From Coptis chinensis (lineage: Eukaryota > Streptophyta > Magnoliopsida > Ranunculales > Ranunculaceae): 64,000 nucleotides of DNA. The stretch lies in contig CM027377.1 in assembly GCA_015680905.1 (NCBI GenBank), forward strand, positions 21,290,501 through 21,354,500, written 5' to 3'. The notes beneath the pieces were generated by a model. It ran no database searches. It saw only the letters and a program-made list of their open reading frames with translations, and had not been told where the DNA came from. The translations under genes and the position numbers were made by a program. Within the stretch, counting starts at the first letter, position 1. Each line of letters begins with the position of its first letter. Positions 33,536 to 45,266 of this stretch are shown piece after piece.

Positions 33536-34532
33536 ATATGTCTCAAGTTATATCAATCAATTGAATGAAATTTCGTCAGCATTTCGCGTATGAATGTTAT
33601 CTTTGCATTACATAAATACCACACATCTTGTATACGCTAACCGATCTGGGGTATCCCAATATCCGACCTGGCACCAACACCAGAATTGAGCACAACTTAA
33701 CTATAATTGCCATGTAGTGGTTAATTATCAGTCAAATTCAATCTACGGTCTCCCAAAAGGACTACAATCAACTTAACACCAACGCTAGGATTAAGCATGA
33801 TTCAACTGTAATTGCCACACAAAGGCCAATTATCAGACAAATACAATCCAGGGGACCCCCAAAAGGACTCCAAGTCAACTTAAGGCCATGAAATAGGTAA
33901 AGTTAGACTCAACTATAATGGCCATTCAAAGGCTAATTATCTATAAAAAATCAATAAGGAGTTCCCCCAAAAAGGAGTGACTCAACCAACACATACACCT
34001 AAGGACACGAGGAAACCTAGGTGCCAACCACGCGCATATACCAGGTTGTACACAAATGCTTTACGACCTAACAAAGTTCAGCAGGTCATCGGTTCTACTA
34101 GTACACAACACAAGACGTCAAACAACAAAGCAATAGAAGAAAACACATTCATACCAACTTCAAACACAATCTCAACAAGTAAGTAATTTAAATAATTTTT
34201 ACTTCATAAAAATTTGGTTAGATGCTAGAGGCCCCTAGGTTATCCTGAGAAAACAACCTCAGCACCCCTATCATCAAAAAGATCAGTTATCAATATAAAA
34301 AGAAGTATTTAAACTTTGTTCAAAGAATCGTCAACCAAACATTAAATAAAAAACAACAAGATCAAGATCACTGAACAAACGGAAGATTCTCCACATTCAA
34401 AAGCTCCAGTGAGCAGCCATCTTCCCCAACAGGGCCACTAGTTGGATCACCACTTGCATTCAGCATGTCGGTGGCAACATCTTTAGTTGGATGAGCAGCT
34501 GGAGCATCACTCTGGTCGGTGGGTAGATCAGG
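33536..34532. other. Tat-1 spacer between pol and antisense gene
   Basis: No coding region was recognised. The stretch contains loosely repeated units of about 110-130 bp with phrases such as CAACT(G/A)TAATTGCCA and CAATTATCAG (33700-33950). It probably contains the 3' ends of the convergent sense and antisense transcripts. Confidence 0.5.
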
Positions 34533-36610
34533 TCATCTACTAGCATCTACAATAACACTTTCCACAGCTACTATTGTAGCCCCACTTTCGAGTGACCTCT
34601 TGAGGGTTTTGTACTTACGTTCTAGCTCCATATAATCATCCACCAGAACATAGACATCACCACTCTCTACTAGGTCAACCAGGTTGTTGTATTCATTCTG
34701 AGCTCGCTCAGCAACGGCCTGCGCATTTTTGCACTCAGCAACCCAATGCCCGACCTCCACCCTGGAAGTGTCAAGAGACGACTGTAACAAGGCCACCCTA
34801 CCAGCCAACTCCCTGACCTGAACCCTCAGACCCCCAACTTCAGCACGCTCCACCTCTTACACTGCCAGCGGCTTGTCATAGGCCTCCTTGGCAACATCCA
34901 ACTCCTTTTTGTATAGGTCGGAGATAGTTGTCATCTCCTTTAGCTTCCTATACATGGCCAGGACCTGACAAATAACAAAATAAGCCACAATGCAATAAAT
35001 CAAAGCACAAAACAAAAGCTCAGATCGGAAGGACACTTACAAAGAAGATGGAGCGATCCATATCTTTCAGGTTCGCATCTATGTCCGTCCCACTATCCAG
35101 CTGATGCCTATCTCCATCTAAGACAATACTCTCCAGCAGCTCTCCAGCAACTAGTGAAAACTTGAAGCTGCAGTCTTTATTCTTCACCAGTTTTCTCAAA
35201 CCACTCACTGGGTCGTAGTAGCTGACCACCCTGTCCAGGACGGCAGACTCAACAGCCTTGTCACCTGGGGCTGCACTCCCCGACCCCTTGCACGTCTGAG
35301 CAGCTGGCTCAGTCTCACTAGCCTTCTTCTTGCCCCGGGCATCAGCCACCCCCACATCAACAACCAACTCCTTCAGATTCATCTTCTTCAAAGGAGCCCG
35401 ACTTGAAGAGGTACGACCTTCCCCTGCACTAGGTAGTTCCTCAGACTTAGTTCGGGTCCTCTTCACACCCTCAGGCTCAGCCACCTCAAAACGCCTCTTC
35501 AGCTAAGGCCTCCGAAATGAGCAGGAGCGTCACCACTTACCCCAGCACACCCAACACGACCAGTTCGGTCACCATCACCCCCCTCAGAACGTCTAGAAGC
35601 AAAACGGCTATCAGCAGCTCCTCCAGCCGTTCTCACTCTAGAAATAGGTGCCCTCCTTTGGCTCTCCCTCTCCATCCTAGTGTCTGAGCTAGAATCAGAG
35701 ATGTCAAGAACAAGCTTACGAGCCCTCTTCTTCTGCTTAGCTTTCTTCTTGTTAATCTTTGCACTGCCTCGTCTCTTAAAATAACGTGCAACCTCCTCCA
35801 ACAAAAATGCTTTATCTTCCCAGCTCAGCTTTGCAAACTCCTCAATAGCCCCCATAGACGTACTACCCCGAATTACGACCTCTGCAAGACAAACAAATAT
35901 CAGAACATCACCATATCAACTTATAACCAAAACGAATAACCTATGACTAACAACATAAAAACGACCCACATCATATAAACGACCTACCATTAGTCCTCAC
36001 ACTATGATTCTCCACCACATAACTAGGAGTACAGTAATTTCCCACAATTAACAGAGGCCTACACCACCACTCCTCCTTACTCACACCAACAATCAACGAT
36101 GATTTACCCCTCATCACTTAAAAACCAAAGTTCATAGCAGCGGAGATTTTCACAGAGAAATGCTCTAGAACGTCAGACAAACAGATATTATAACCTTTGA
36201 GTCTTAACAAATCCAGCACGTGAAACACCCTCTAACTATTACCCACAAAAGTTCAGAAGATCCAAAGTCAGACGTGAGAATGACAATCTCAACCCCGCCT
36301 TCAATTGGCCATACGTAATTACAACCCCACCATCTCGAGGCACATAATCTGACCCAAACACATTCTTTTCACCACTCAGGTTGTATATCACCAGGTCAAG
36401 GCTATCAATCCCAAACTCCCTTCTCAAGTCCCCAAAGTTATCCCACACTAAACTAGACACCGCCACGTCAGTCATCGTCTCCAAGGAAGAGGACGATGGC
36501 GCCTCACCTCCACTTCGTGCCCTAACACCATCATCCCCATCACTTACAGTTTTCTCTTTCCACTGATCAATCTCCACTTTCCCACTTAAACTATCACTAG
36601 TAATCGACAT
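34533..36610 (-). pseudogene. Tat-1 antisense gene, three exons
   Basis: ATG 36610 opens MSITSDSLSGKVEIDQWKEK. Exon 1 runs to 35988 (donor ATG|GTAGGTCG), exon 2 is 35881-35041 (acceptor TTGCAG|AGGTC; donor TTCTTT|GTAAGT), and exon 3 is 34964-34533 (acceptor TTTGTCAG|GTCC). Joined reading gives basic and Ser-rich regions (KKKAKQKKRARKLVLDISDS), then DPVSGLRKLVKNKDCSF. The C-terminal coiled coil contains RVALLQSSLDTSRVEVGHW. The gene lies antisense to pol, just inside the 3' LTR. Extra antisense ORFs here are known for Tat elements; the protein's function is not. Frameshifts (36240-36000, 35500) and a stop at about 34856 show decay. Confidence 0.75.
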
Positions 36611-36998
36611 TGCAAAAACAAAAGAAGCAAAGAGATCAAATTTTAAAGTTCAAAAGACGCACCTGAAGATAAAAACTCGAAAAGTTTTTTACTTTCTCTT
36701 TTTTCTCTGCTTTTCTTGACTCGTGTTGATAGAATGAGAAATGAGAAGCCACCGCCAGACCTTAAATCCTTCAGCTGCACAAACCTCAAAAAAGACAAAA
36801 TGTTTGGGTTTCCCACACAACACAATCATAACTCGCCCACAAACCACCGTGATTTTAGGCCTATAGGTCAGATCCAATAGTTCCCGCACATTTTTCAAAC
36901 CAAACAAAGCCAGCTGTGCGACACGTGTTGTACACTTTATTCTATTTTTTCTTTTCATAATACAGCTGTCCAAAGAATAAGTAAAATAAAGGGGGTTG
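36611..36998. other. Antisense gene leader and Tat-1 polypurine tract
   Basis: The stretch is the 5' flank of the antisense gene (an AT-rich leader in minus orientation). It ends with AAAATAAAGGGGGTTG (36983-36998), the PPT touching the 3' LTR. The antisense promoter must therefore lie here or within the LTR. Confidence 0.65.
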
Positions 36999-37456
36999 TG
37001 TAAGTACCCTCCGTTCTACACTTATGTCACTACAACACACGTGTCCACACCAGGTCGTATCTCCACTAGCTCGTACCACTTGACCAGCACGTTATAATGA
37101 CCCAAACTCAGGTCTTCCCGAATCTCAGTTATAGCCATATATGGAAGCAAATCATCTAGCGCAATCTGAGAGCTCAGTCAACACACCATTCAAGGAGACA
37201 TTTATTTTGTATCAGGAGTAATGACGAATCATCAAGATAGCACATAATATGGATTTATACTTGATAACGGCCTAGAATAAATAAGGAAAGTTAGTTCAGA
37301 CATCTATAAGTAGAGAGAGATGAACTATGTAAGGCTTGATTCAAGTTTATCCTGAGAAACTTGATACGTAGACAACTCTGATCCCAAGAAAGAGTGCAAC
37401 CACTTCCTATCCATCTCAACCTCAGGTCGTAGATCCTAAAACACCAAACCTCTACA
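36999..37456 (+). repeat. Tat-1 3' LTR (458 bp)
   Basis: Starts TGTAAGTACCCTCCGTTC and ends AACACCAAACCTCTACA. The last 27 nt match the 22410-22436 remnant, and the start matches the Tat-2 LTRs. It carries a plausible transcription start region (CTATAAGTAGAGAGAG at about 37302). Confidence 0.9.
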
Positions 37457-38318
37457 GTACATTTTCTACTTAAATAAAATTTAAGATCACCACGCACTAA
37501 ACACTTTTGTTCTCTAACAAAAATGCATCTTAATTCTATCAATTCCAATTCGATTTTTAAACAAAAGAAATCAAATGATAGAAATAAACTTATCTAAGTC
37601 ATCGATTACCATATATAGCATATTAGAAACGTCTTAAAATTGTTGGGACAATTTAAATATTACCTCGATTGCTTGCAAAAAGGAGAAAAATAATAATAAC
37701 GCCAAACTGAATTTTTTTATTCTTGGGTTGAGTCGCGAACTAGGTCACTCTTTTTAAGACGTTTCGCGGCTCTGCTCTCTCTTGTGCAAGCAACAGTCAC
37801 GGCGCCTCCAGGATAAAACAACCTAACTAACAGCTAGTAGATTTATCACAAATAAATCTTCGGCTAGTTTTACTAGTCAACAAAATCGGTTACAATTCTC
37901 AAGAATTAAATGTTCAAAATTTATTTTCCAAGAAACAATATTTTTAATTATATTTAAAAACAAATAATTATGTTAGGAAGTTTTGTTTCCCTTACTTTGT
38001 CATTGTTTAAGTGTTTCAGACGTATGGAGTGACGCACTAACGCTCTTGACCAAAGTGAATCTCATTAGTCATCCAGTAACCCATGTTTTCTTGGATGGTT
38101 AGATGAAGAAAATTTGGTTTTACTAGGGTACTTGTTGCTGCGGAAGTGCGGATATGTTTGTTGATTTTCTTGTAATCATGCACCTTGCCATTCTTCATTT
38201 GTTTAATACTTGAGAGGATGAGCAAAGGCCAATTTTCATGGCTACCGATCACTGTAGCAACAACAAGCTAAGAGCTGGCCAGGCCGGCCACACAATAATC
38301 ATACATGATTTTCTTAGT
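37457..38318. other. Spacer between the two Tat elements
   Basis: This 862-bp stretch has no recognised element. It includes an AT-rich block and a GC-richer patch (37730-37810). A minus-strand open frame at 38037-38252 (72 codons, ...TSAATSTLVKPNFLHLTIQ...) has non-random composition but no family was recognised. The right edge is the ATGTT target duplication of Tat-2 (38319-38323). Confidence 0.4.
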
Positions 38319-38323
38319 ATGTT

Positions 38324-38726
38324 TGTATATGTTGGTTAATTTGGGACTACGACCTGATGATTTGTAGGATTGGGAATGGCTGCACTTTTGCTGGGATAAG
38401 AGTTGCCTACGTATCAAGTTTCTCTGGGTAAACTTGAATCAAACTTTATGTAGTTTATATCGTTCTATTTATAGATGTTTGAGCTGACTTTCCATATGAA
38501 GTATAGATCCATCTTGATGATTCGTCATTACTCTGCTGTTACAAAGTTAATGTCTCCTTGATTGTGGCATTGATTGAACTCCAAGGTTGTGCTAGTGGAT
38601 TTACTTCCATAAATGGCTGTAACTGATAATGTGGACGACTTGGGTGCTGGGTCGTTGATACGATCTGATGGTGATGACCTGGTATATGGACACGTGCACT
38701 GTAGTGTGGAACGGAGGGTACTTACA
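38324..38726 (-). repeat. Tat-2 3' LTR (403 bp)
   Basis: On the minus strand it starts TGTAAGTACCCTCCGTTCC and ends CAACATATACA. It aligns with 46162-46612 with substitutions and a few deletions (for example near 38490 and 38680), so the insertion is not recent. The PPT AAAGAATAAAGGGAGCTG lies just beyond it (complement of 38727-38744). Confidence 0.92.
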
Positions 38727-38744
38727 CAGCTCCCTTTATTCTTT

Positions 38745-39153
38745 AATCGTTCTTTGGACAGTTGTTGCATGGTAAAAGAATGGTAAAAAGTAAAGTTAGG
38801 AAGCACGTGTCTGACAGCTGTTTTATTTTAAATTTAGGTTTCAGAGAATGTGTGAGAACTATTGGGCTGGATTCGTGGGCCTGAAATTACGGCATTTTGT
38901 GGGCGAGCAATGATTTAGGTTTTGGGAACACGAAACGTTTTTATATTCTCAAGGATTTGGCAGCTGAGGGGTTTTTGACTTGTAAAAGGCTTTTCGTCTG
39001 TTCATTTTTCAAGAAAAGGAAAAAAGAAAAACCGGAGCGATAGAAAGAAGAAAAAAAAGAAAGAAAGAAAAGAAATAACTTTCTCTTCCTTTGCTATCAG
39101 GTGCGTGTTTTCAACTTAAAAATTTGATCTTTTAATCTTTCTTTAAACTTGAA
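38745..39153. other. Leader of the Tat-2 antisense gene
   Basis: This is non-coding sequence between PPT/LTR and the antisense ATG, ending in an A/G-rich run (39010-39080). It should contain the 5' untranslated region of the antisense transcript. Confidence 0.5.
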
Positions 39154-40942
39154 ATGTCTATGACTAGTGATAGTTTGAGTGGTGAGGTTGAAGTTGATGA
39201 ATGGAGAGAGAGAACGGTAAGTGATGAAGAGGTTGATGATAGGGTCTATAGTGGTGTAGAGGCCTTGTCGTCTTCATCTTTGGAGACGAGGGCTGAGGAT
39301 CCGAGGAGGCCTAAGTCGGAGGATTGTTATGTTTCTCTGAGGGAGGAGTTTGGTTGGGTGGCAGCCGACCTGGTCATGTACGACCTGCATGAGGAGAGTA
39401 ATTTGTATGGAAATGACTACGTTCCTTAGGGTGGAGGAGTAGTTGTTTGTTATGGACAATTGAAAGCTTGGATGAGGTTGCCTTTTTCCCGTCTTACTGT
39501 GGAGGTGTTAAACTTTTTGGGGAACGCCCCTTGTCAGTTCGTAGGAAATAGTTGGAGGATTCTCTATGTTTTAGATTTGTTGAATGACATAGGCTATAAC
39601 ATCTGTTTATCATATGTGTTGGAGCACTTTGTTGTGAGGAGGTCGGGTGCCCTGAATTTCAGTTTTCAGGTTGGTAAGGGGAAATCTCCTGTTATCGTGG
39701 GGGTGAGTAAGGAGGATTGGGGGTGTAGGCCGTTATTAGTTGTGGGTAGATATTGTCCTCCTAGTTTGGAGATTGAAAATCGTGTTGTACAGTTGCCTGG
39801 TAGGTCGTTGGTTTTAGGTCATAATGTGTGTATGGTATATTATAATTTGGACGTTTGGATTTATTTGGTTTGTTTTTGCAGAGATCTCTATTCGTTTTCG
39901 TACTAAGGCTGGTGTTATTGAAAGGTTTACTTGTTTGAGTTTGGAGGAGAAACAGGCTTTGTTGGGGGAGGTAGCTCATTATTTTAAGAGGCATGGAGGA
40001 AAGAAAATCAACTGTAAGAGGCTGGAGCAAAAGGCGAGGGCATGCAAGGTAGTGGTTGATCTTTCTGATTCTAGTTTGGATTCTGTCATGGAGAGGGAGA
40101 GCCAAAAGAAAGCACCTATTTCTGGAGGGAAAAAGGCAAGAGGGGCTGGTGATAGCCGTTCTGGGGCGGCTAGGACGGTTGGAGGAGCTACTGAAAGCCG
40201 TTCTGGGGCGGCGAGGATGGCTGGAGGAGTTGCTGAAAGCCATTCTGCATCCAGATGCTCTGAGCTGGGTGACGCAAATCGTTTGGCATCCCAACGCTCT
40301 GAGTTGGGTGATGGAGGACGCTCTGCATCCAACCACCTCTCCTCTGGTGATGCAGATCGCTTTGCATCCAACTGCTTCTCCTCTGGAGATGCGGGTGCTG
40401 GAAGTGTTAGTGGTGTTGCTGCTAGTGGAGAGGATGATGCTCCCACTTCTTTTCGGAGGACTGTTCTGAAGAGGCGCTCTGAAGTGGTTGAGTCGAAGGG
40501 GGCTAAGAGGGCCCGAACTAAGTATAAGGAACGACCTAGTACTATTGAGGGTCATACTTCTTCAGGTCGGGTACCTCTGAAGAGGATGAACCTGATTGAT
40601 TTGGTTGCTGATGCTGGGGTGGTTGAGGCTCGTGGAAAGAAGAAGGTTGATGATGTTGAGCCTATTGCTGAACAGTGCAAGGGGTCAGGAAGTGCGAACC
40701 CAAGTGAGAAGAGTGATGATGATGTTCTGAGCAAGCTCGTCATGTATGAGGACCCTGTTACTTGTCTAAAGAAGTTTGTGAAGAATGGGGATTGCAGTTT
40801 CAAGCCCACCTTGGTTGCTAGAGGGTTGCTGGATAGCATTGTTCTTGATGGAGATAGGCGTAAGTTGGATGGGAAGAGTCTGGATGTTAACCTGAAGGAG
40901 ATGGATTGGTCGTTGTGTTATGTGAGTGCTCTTCCATTCTGA
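39154..40942 (+). pseudogene. Tat-2 antisense gene (two exons kept)
   Basis: ATG 39154 opens MSMTSDSLSGEVEVDEWRER, homologous to Tat-1. Exon 1 runs to 39799 (CCTG|GTAGGTCG). The 82-nt intron ends TTTTTGCAG at 39881, and exon 2 runs 39882-40942. Splicing joins the codons as CCT G+AG in frame, so the gene reads through with a single stop (TAG 39427-39429). Exon 2 has KKINCKRLEQKARACKVVVD, a low-complexity Ser/Ala/Gly region with repeated RSGAAR..GG units (40150-40240), then DPVTCLKKFVKNGDCSF. At about 40920 the donor TAT|GTGAGT corresponds to the Tat-1 second intron, but exon 3 is deleted, so translation would run into the intron and stop at 40942. Confidence 0.8.
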
Positions 40943-40959
40943 GCCTATTTTCTTTGTGC

Positions 40960-41990
40960 TTTGTCAAAGAAAATGTTGGGTCCTTCCCATGTTGGGTCGA
41001 GTTTGGCTGGAGCCAGTGTCTTTTTGAGGACTAGGTCCCCAGCTTGAAAAGATCATGGGACGACCTTCTTGTTGTAAGATCGTTGGTTTATTTAGTGGTA
41101 CCGAGCTAGGGATATTATAGTTGTTTCTTGTCTTTCCTCTAGGCTATCAACTTCTTTTGCCAAGATGTTGTCATTGTCTCCTGACTTGACGATGTCAGAA
41201 TGTGTGGTTGTGAGTGTGAGCTCTGATGGTATTACTGCTTCTGTTCCGAAGCAAAGTGCGAATAGAGACTCATTGGTACTTGCTCTGGCTATTGTTCTGT
41301 ATGCCCATAGAATGTTATCAAGCTGCTCTGGCCATTGGCTTTCCTTGCTCTCCAACTTCTTTTGGAGGCTTTCTTTGATTGCTTTGTTTATGGCCTCTGC
41401 TTGGCCATTTCTTTGTGCATTTCTAGGTGTAGAAAATGCTTGAGTGATGCGCCATTTTTGTAGAAAAGCCTTGACTTGTGTGCTAGCAAATTGGGTTCTG
41501 TTGTCCATGACAAGGGTGTGGGGTAGACCAAATCTTGTGATGATATTGGTCCATATGAAGTTGATGACGTTGACTTCCTTGACTTGGACTAGTCGGATTG
41601 CTTCAACCCATTTGGTAAAGTAATCTGTGGCTACTAGGACGTATTTGAGACCTGTTTTATTTTGTGGGATGAATGGTCCCATGATGTCTAGCCCCCATAT
41701 GTGGAAAGGCCATGGGCTGGCTATATTGATCAATTCCCTTGCTAGACTTAGGTGGTTGTGGCCAAATGTTTGACATTGGAGGCATTTAAGAACGTACCTT
41801 TTTCCTCTATGTGCATGCTTGTCCAATAATACCCTTGGGATATTACTTTATGTGCCAGAAATCTTACGCCTGCATGGTTGCCGAATTCACCTTTGTGGAT
41901 TTCGTCGAAAATAAGTTGGCCTTCACGTGGCGTTATACACCTTAGGTGGGGCTCTCCTGCTAATTTGCGGAATAATCGTCTGTTGATTAC
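40960..41990 (-). pseudogene. Tat-2 integrase (C-terminus deleted)
   Basis: The zinc region is FDEIHKGEFGNHAGVRFLAH. The core triad lies in WGLDIMGPFIPQNKTG (about 41690), VMDNRTQFAS (about 41505) and NGQAEAINKAIKE (about 41390), all present. The tail GDLVLKKTLAPAKLDPTWEG ends abruptly at about 40976, where Tat-1 has about 35 further codons. The loss is part of a deletion that also removed antisense exon 3. Confidence 0.88.
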
Positions 41991-43250
41991 GGTGTATCTA
42001 GGAGTTTGGAATTGTATGGCACGAACGTTCTTTGTCTCTGATGGTAGCTCGCCATGTAAGATGTATTTAAGGAATGGGCCTATCCAAGATTGAGTGATTT
42101 CTTCTTCGGATGAGGGCTGAAAGTCAGCGAGGCTATTGACACTTTCTTTTTGGTATGCTGCTCTTTCCAGGATGTCAATGTAGACTGTGGTCGGACATGT
42201 TTCTTGTGTCTTTGAGGCTAGGAAAGCTAGGCTGTCAGCATGTCTATTATCCTCCCTGGGAATGTGCTCCAATGAGAACGTTTTGAACGATCTGATGAGG
42301 TTATTAACGAGCTGAGCATACTTTGCTAGGTTTGCTCTATTAGTGACATATTCTTTGGTTATCTGCTTGACGATTAGCTGGGAGTCGCTGCAAGCCTTAA
42401 GCTTCGGGACTTGTAGCTGCTGTGCCATGCGGAGGCATATGATTAATGCTTCGTATTCCGCTTCGTTGTTGGACGTTGCGAAATCGATCCTGATGGTGAA
42501 GTTAACACAACCCCTAGTCCACTGCCATTGTTGTTGCACGCTCCATCTATGTAAATGTGCCATGTGTCTAGGGTGGCTTGTTGATGGAGTGAAGTGATGG
42601 GCTCGGGTTCCCAGTTGATGTCCTCGATGGGGAAATCTGCCAAGAAATCAGCAATGACTTAACCTTTGCGAGACGTTCTGGGCACGAAGTCGATGTGATG
42701 CTCTCCGAGTTCTTCAGCTCATTTGGCCATGCGTGCTGTTTTGTTGTTGGAACTCAATATTTGCTTGATGGGTACATCAGTGATGACCTTAATGCTGTAG
42801 GATTGGAAGTAAGGTCGGAACTTCTGAGCTGTGTAGAGAAATAAAAGCAGTGCTTTCTCCATCAGAGAGTAGTGCTTTTCTGAATCTGCCAACGTCTTGC
42901 TGGTGAAATAGACCGACTTTTTAACTCCATCATGTTTGCGAAAAAGAACTGAGCTGATTGCAAAGTCGGTAGTTGTAAGGTACAGCCCCAGTGTTTTGCC
43001 TTCTTCTGGTTTGGACAAGACAGGTGGGGTTGATAAATAAGCTTTTAGGTTGTTGAAGGCTTTCTGGCACTCGTTTGTCCATGTGAATGTTGCCCCCTTT
43101 TTGAGTATTTGCAGAAATGGCTTGCACTTGTCAGATGCTCTTGAGATGAACTTGTTGAGGGCTGAAACCATGCCAAATAATTTGTGGATTTGTTGCTTTG
43201 TAGTTGGCTCTGGCATTTCAAGGAGAGCTCGTATCTGTTATGGGTTTGCT
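41991..43250 (-). pseudogene. Tat-2 tandem RNase H domains
   Basis: The first RNase H (43216-42719) has FTWTNECQKAFNNLKAYL, LGLYLTTTDFAISSVLF and KSVYFTSKTLADSEKHYSLM. The second, archaeal-like RNase H (about 42590-42240) has WHIYIDGACNNNGSGLG, SNNEAEYEALIICLRMA and SDSQLIVKQI, then EDNRHADSLAFLAS. A small frame change occurs near 42510. Catalytic Asp and Glu positions are preserved in what can be read. Confidence 0.85.
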
Positions 43251-44135
43251 TCAATGCGTCTTTGTGAAACGAGATAACCTAAGAATTTCCCTAAGGCTAC
43301 TCCGAATACGCATTTGGCTGGGTTGAGCTTCATCTTGTTTTGGCGAAGTCGTTCAAAGGCCTCTTGCATGTGGGAGATGTGATTGCCGCCTTTTCGCTTT
43401 TGACCACCATGTCGTCTATGTAGACTTCCATAGTGTCTCCTAGCAGGTCTTTGAACATTTTGGTGAGCAGTCTTTGGTAGGTCGCATCTGCGTTCTTCAA
43501 GCCGAATGGTAGGACGTTATAGCAGAACGTTCCTTGCTCGGTTATGAAGGACGTCTTTTCCTGATCTTCTTCTGCAAGCGGTATTTGGTTGTACCCACTG
43601 TATGTGTCCATAAATGACAAAAGCTCATGGCCGCAAGTTTGATCTACTAGTATGTCGATCCTTGGTAGGGGGAAGCTATCCTTTAGGCAGTGTTTGTTGA
43701 TGTTGGTAAAGTCTATGCAGAGTCGTACCTAACCATTCTTCTTTGGAATGGCTACAATGTTGGCTAGCCAGGTCGGGTACTCGACTTCTCTGATGAATCC
43801 AACATTTTTGAGCTTTTCTATCTCTTCATTGATGGCCTTTTGAAACTTGAGTGCTAGTTTCCTAGGTCATTGTTTGATAGGCTTGACAGTTGGATCTACA
43901 TTTAACTTGTGGCAAGCGACCTGAGGGTCGATTCTTGGCATATCGATATACGACCAAGCAAAAACATCTTTATTGAGAGATAAAAATTTGACAAGTTGCT
44001 CATTGAGCTTGGAGTCTAAATCAGCCCCTACATAAACAAAGTTTGGGTCATCAGTTGTGCCCAAATTGACTTTTTCTCCTGGTTTGATTTGAGCTTGTCT
44101 GTTGTAGTTGTTGGAAGGTTGGACGTTTGAGGATC
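43251..44135 (-). pseudogene. Tat-2 reverse transcriptase
   Basis: Reading the minus strand, VRLCIDF-like sequence lies near 43720. MDTYSGYNQIPLAEEDQEKT (43617-43558) and PFGLKNADATYQRLL follow, then the catalytic VYIDDMVVKSEKA (about 43433-43395). TGA at 43869-43867 is at the same codon as the TGA in Tat-1 (30544). Upstream, VNLGTTDDPNFVYVGADLD links to the protease. Confidence 0.85.
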
Positions 44136-45228
44136 TTATTTCTTTGGGACGGCTTTGTCTTTGACGGCCTGAGGCTTGGGTGAGGTCATTGTGTTGACGT
44201 GATTGCAGCGGTGAGCTTCTAGTTGGTTGCTCCTGAGCTCCATTATGCCTTGAGGACCGGGAAATCGCAGGACCTGATGTAGGGTTGATGGGATTGCTTG
44301 GATCTTGTGAATCCATCGACGTTCTAGAATGACAGTGTAGGACGACCTGACATCGATCACACTGAAGCGTGTTGAAGTTTTGACCATGTCTTCCTTTTCT
44401 CCAATGAAGACTGGTAGGATGACATCTCCAATGGCATCTGTGCGATCTCCATTGAACCCGTAGAGAGGTGCATTTGATTCTATTATCACTGAGTTTGGCA
44501 GGTGCATGTCCTTATAAGTTTGATAGAAAAGTATGTCGCACGAGCTGCCTGGATCGATGATGACTCTTTTGACTGTCCACCCGCTGATTTTGATGTGCAC
44601 TACCAGGGTATCATTGTGGGGTAGGCACACCTTGTCTAGATCCTCTTCAGTGAATGAAATTGTTGTTATTGTTTGAGGGTTGGTGGGATTGATCACCTCA
44701 GCTTTGTGTGAGAGGTGGTAGATTTCTTGAAGCGCTCCTACTCTTCTGCACTTCTCCTGACTTGAGGTTTCGTCGTTTGAGGTGTCTGTAATCATCTTGA
44801 TTACTTTCTCCTCATCGTGCTTGGAGGAGTGTTGTCTCCCATTGTGCCTCGACCGACCTGAGGATTTAGATCGTCGGGTTGTTCTGCTCCTGCTTCTGTT
44901 GTTGGCAGGTCGTTCATTGCTGCGGCTCCTACTTCTGTGGCATTTGGCATCCAGCTTGTGCCTTAGGTCGCTTTCTGGCAGGAACTCTTTCAATTTGCCA
45001 TCCTCCACTAAGTCTTGGAGGTAGTGCTTGAGGCTCCAACAATCATTGGTGTCATGGTGGTGGAGTTTGTGGAAATGGCAGTATGGACGTTCTGGTATGG
45101 CGATCACCTTGTTGATGTTGGGTTTGAAGTATGGAGTTGTATATATCTTCTTCAGGATCTGACTAGGCATCTTGGAGAAGTTGGAGAATGCCCTCTTTGT
45201 GTACGAAGGCTTACTGGAGCTGGATATC

Positions 45229-45266
<38 letters not shown>

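Larger units (their letters stand above)
22410..37456 (+). mobile_element. Tat/Retand-like Ty3/gypsy retrotransposon (Tat-1)
   Basis: This is the rest of an element whose 5' LTR was split by the Athila insertion. The order is 27-nt LTR remnant, PBS, gag, protease, RT, RNase H, second RNase H, integrase, antisense gene, PPT and 3' LTR. The double RNase H and a gene antisense to pol are features known for the Tat lineage. Subtracting the CACTA insertion leaves about 9.3 kb. It is the same family as Tat-2 (LTRs both start TGTAAGTACCCTCCGTTC). There are many stops, so the element is inactive. Confidence 0.9.

Noticed and set aside
37560-38000. Endogenous pararetrovirus or other viral fragment in the spacer
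   Set aside because: No coding motifs were found; the impression rested on base composition only.
39761-40555. 264-codon minus-strand frame as a gene
   Set aside because: It is the antisense shadow of the Tat-2 antisense gene; its Ser/Arg-rich composition comes from the repeat units of that gene.
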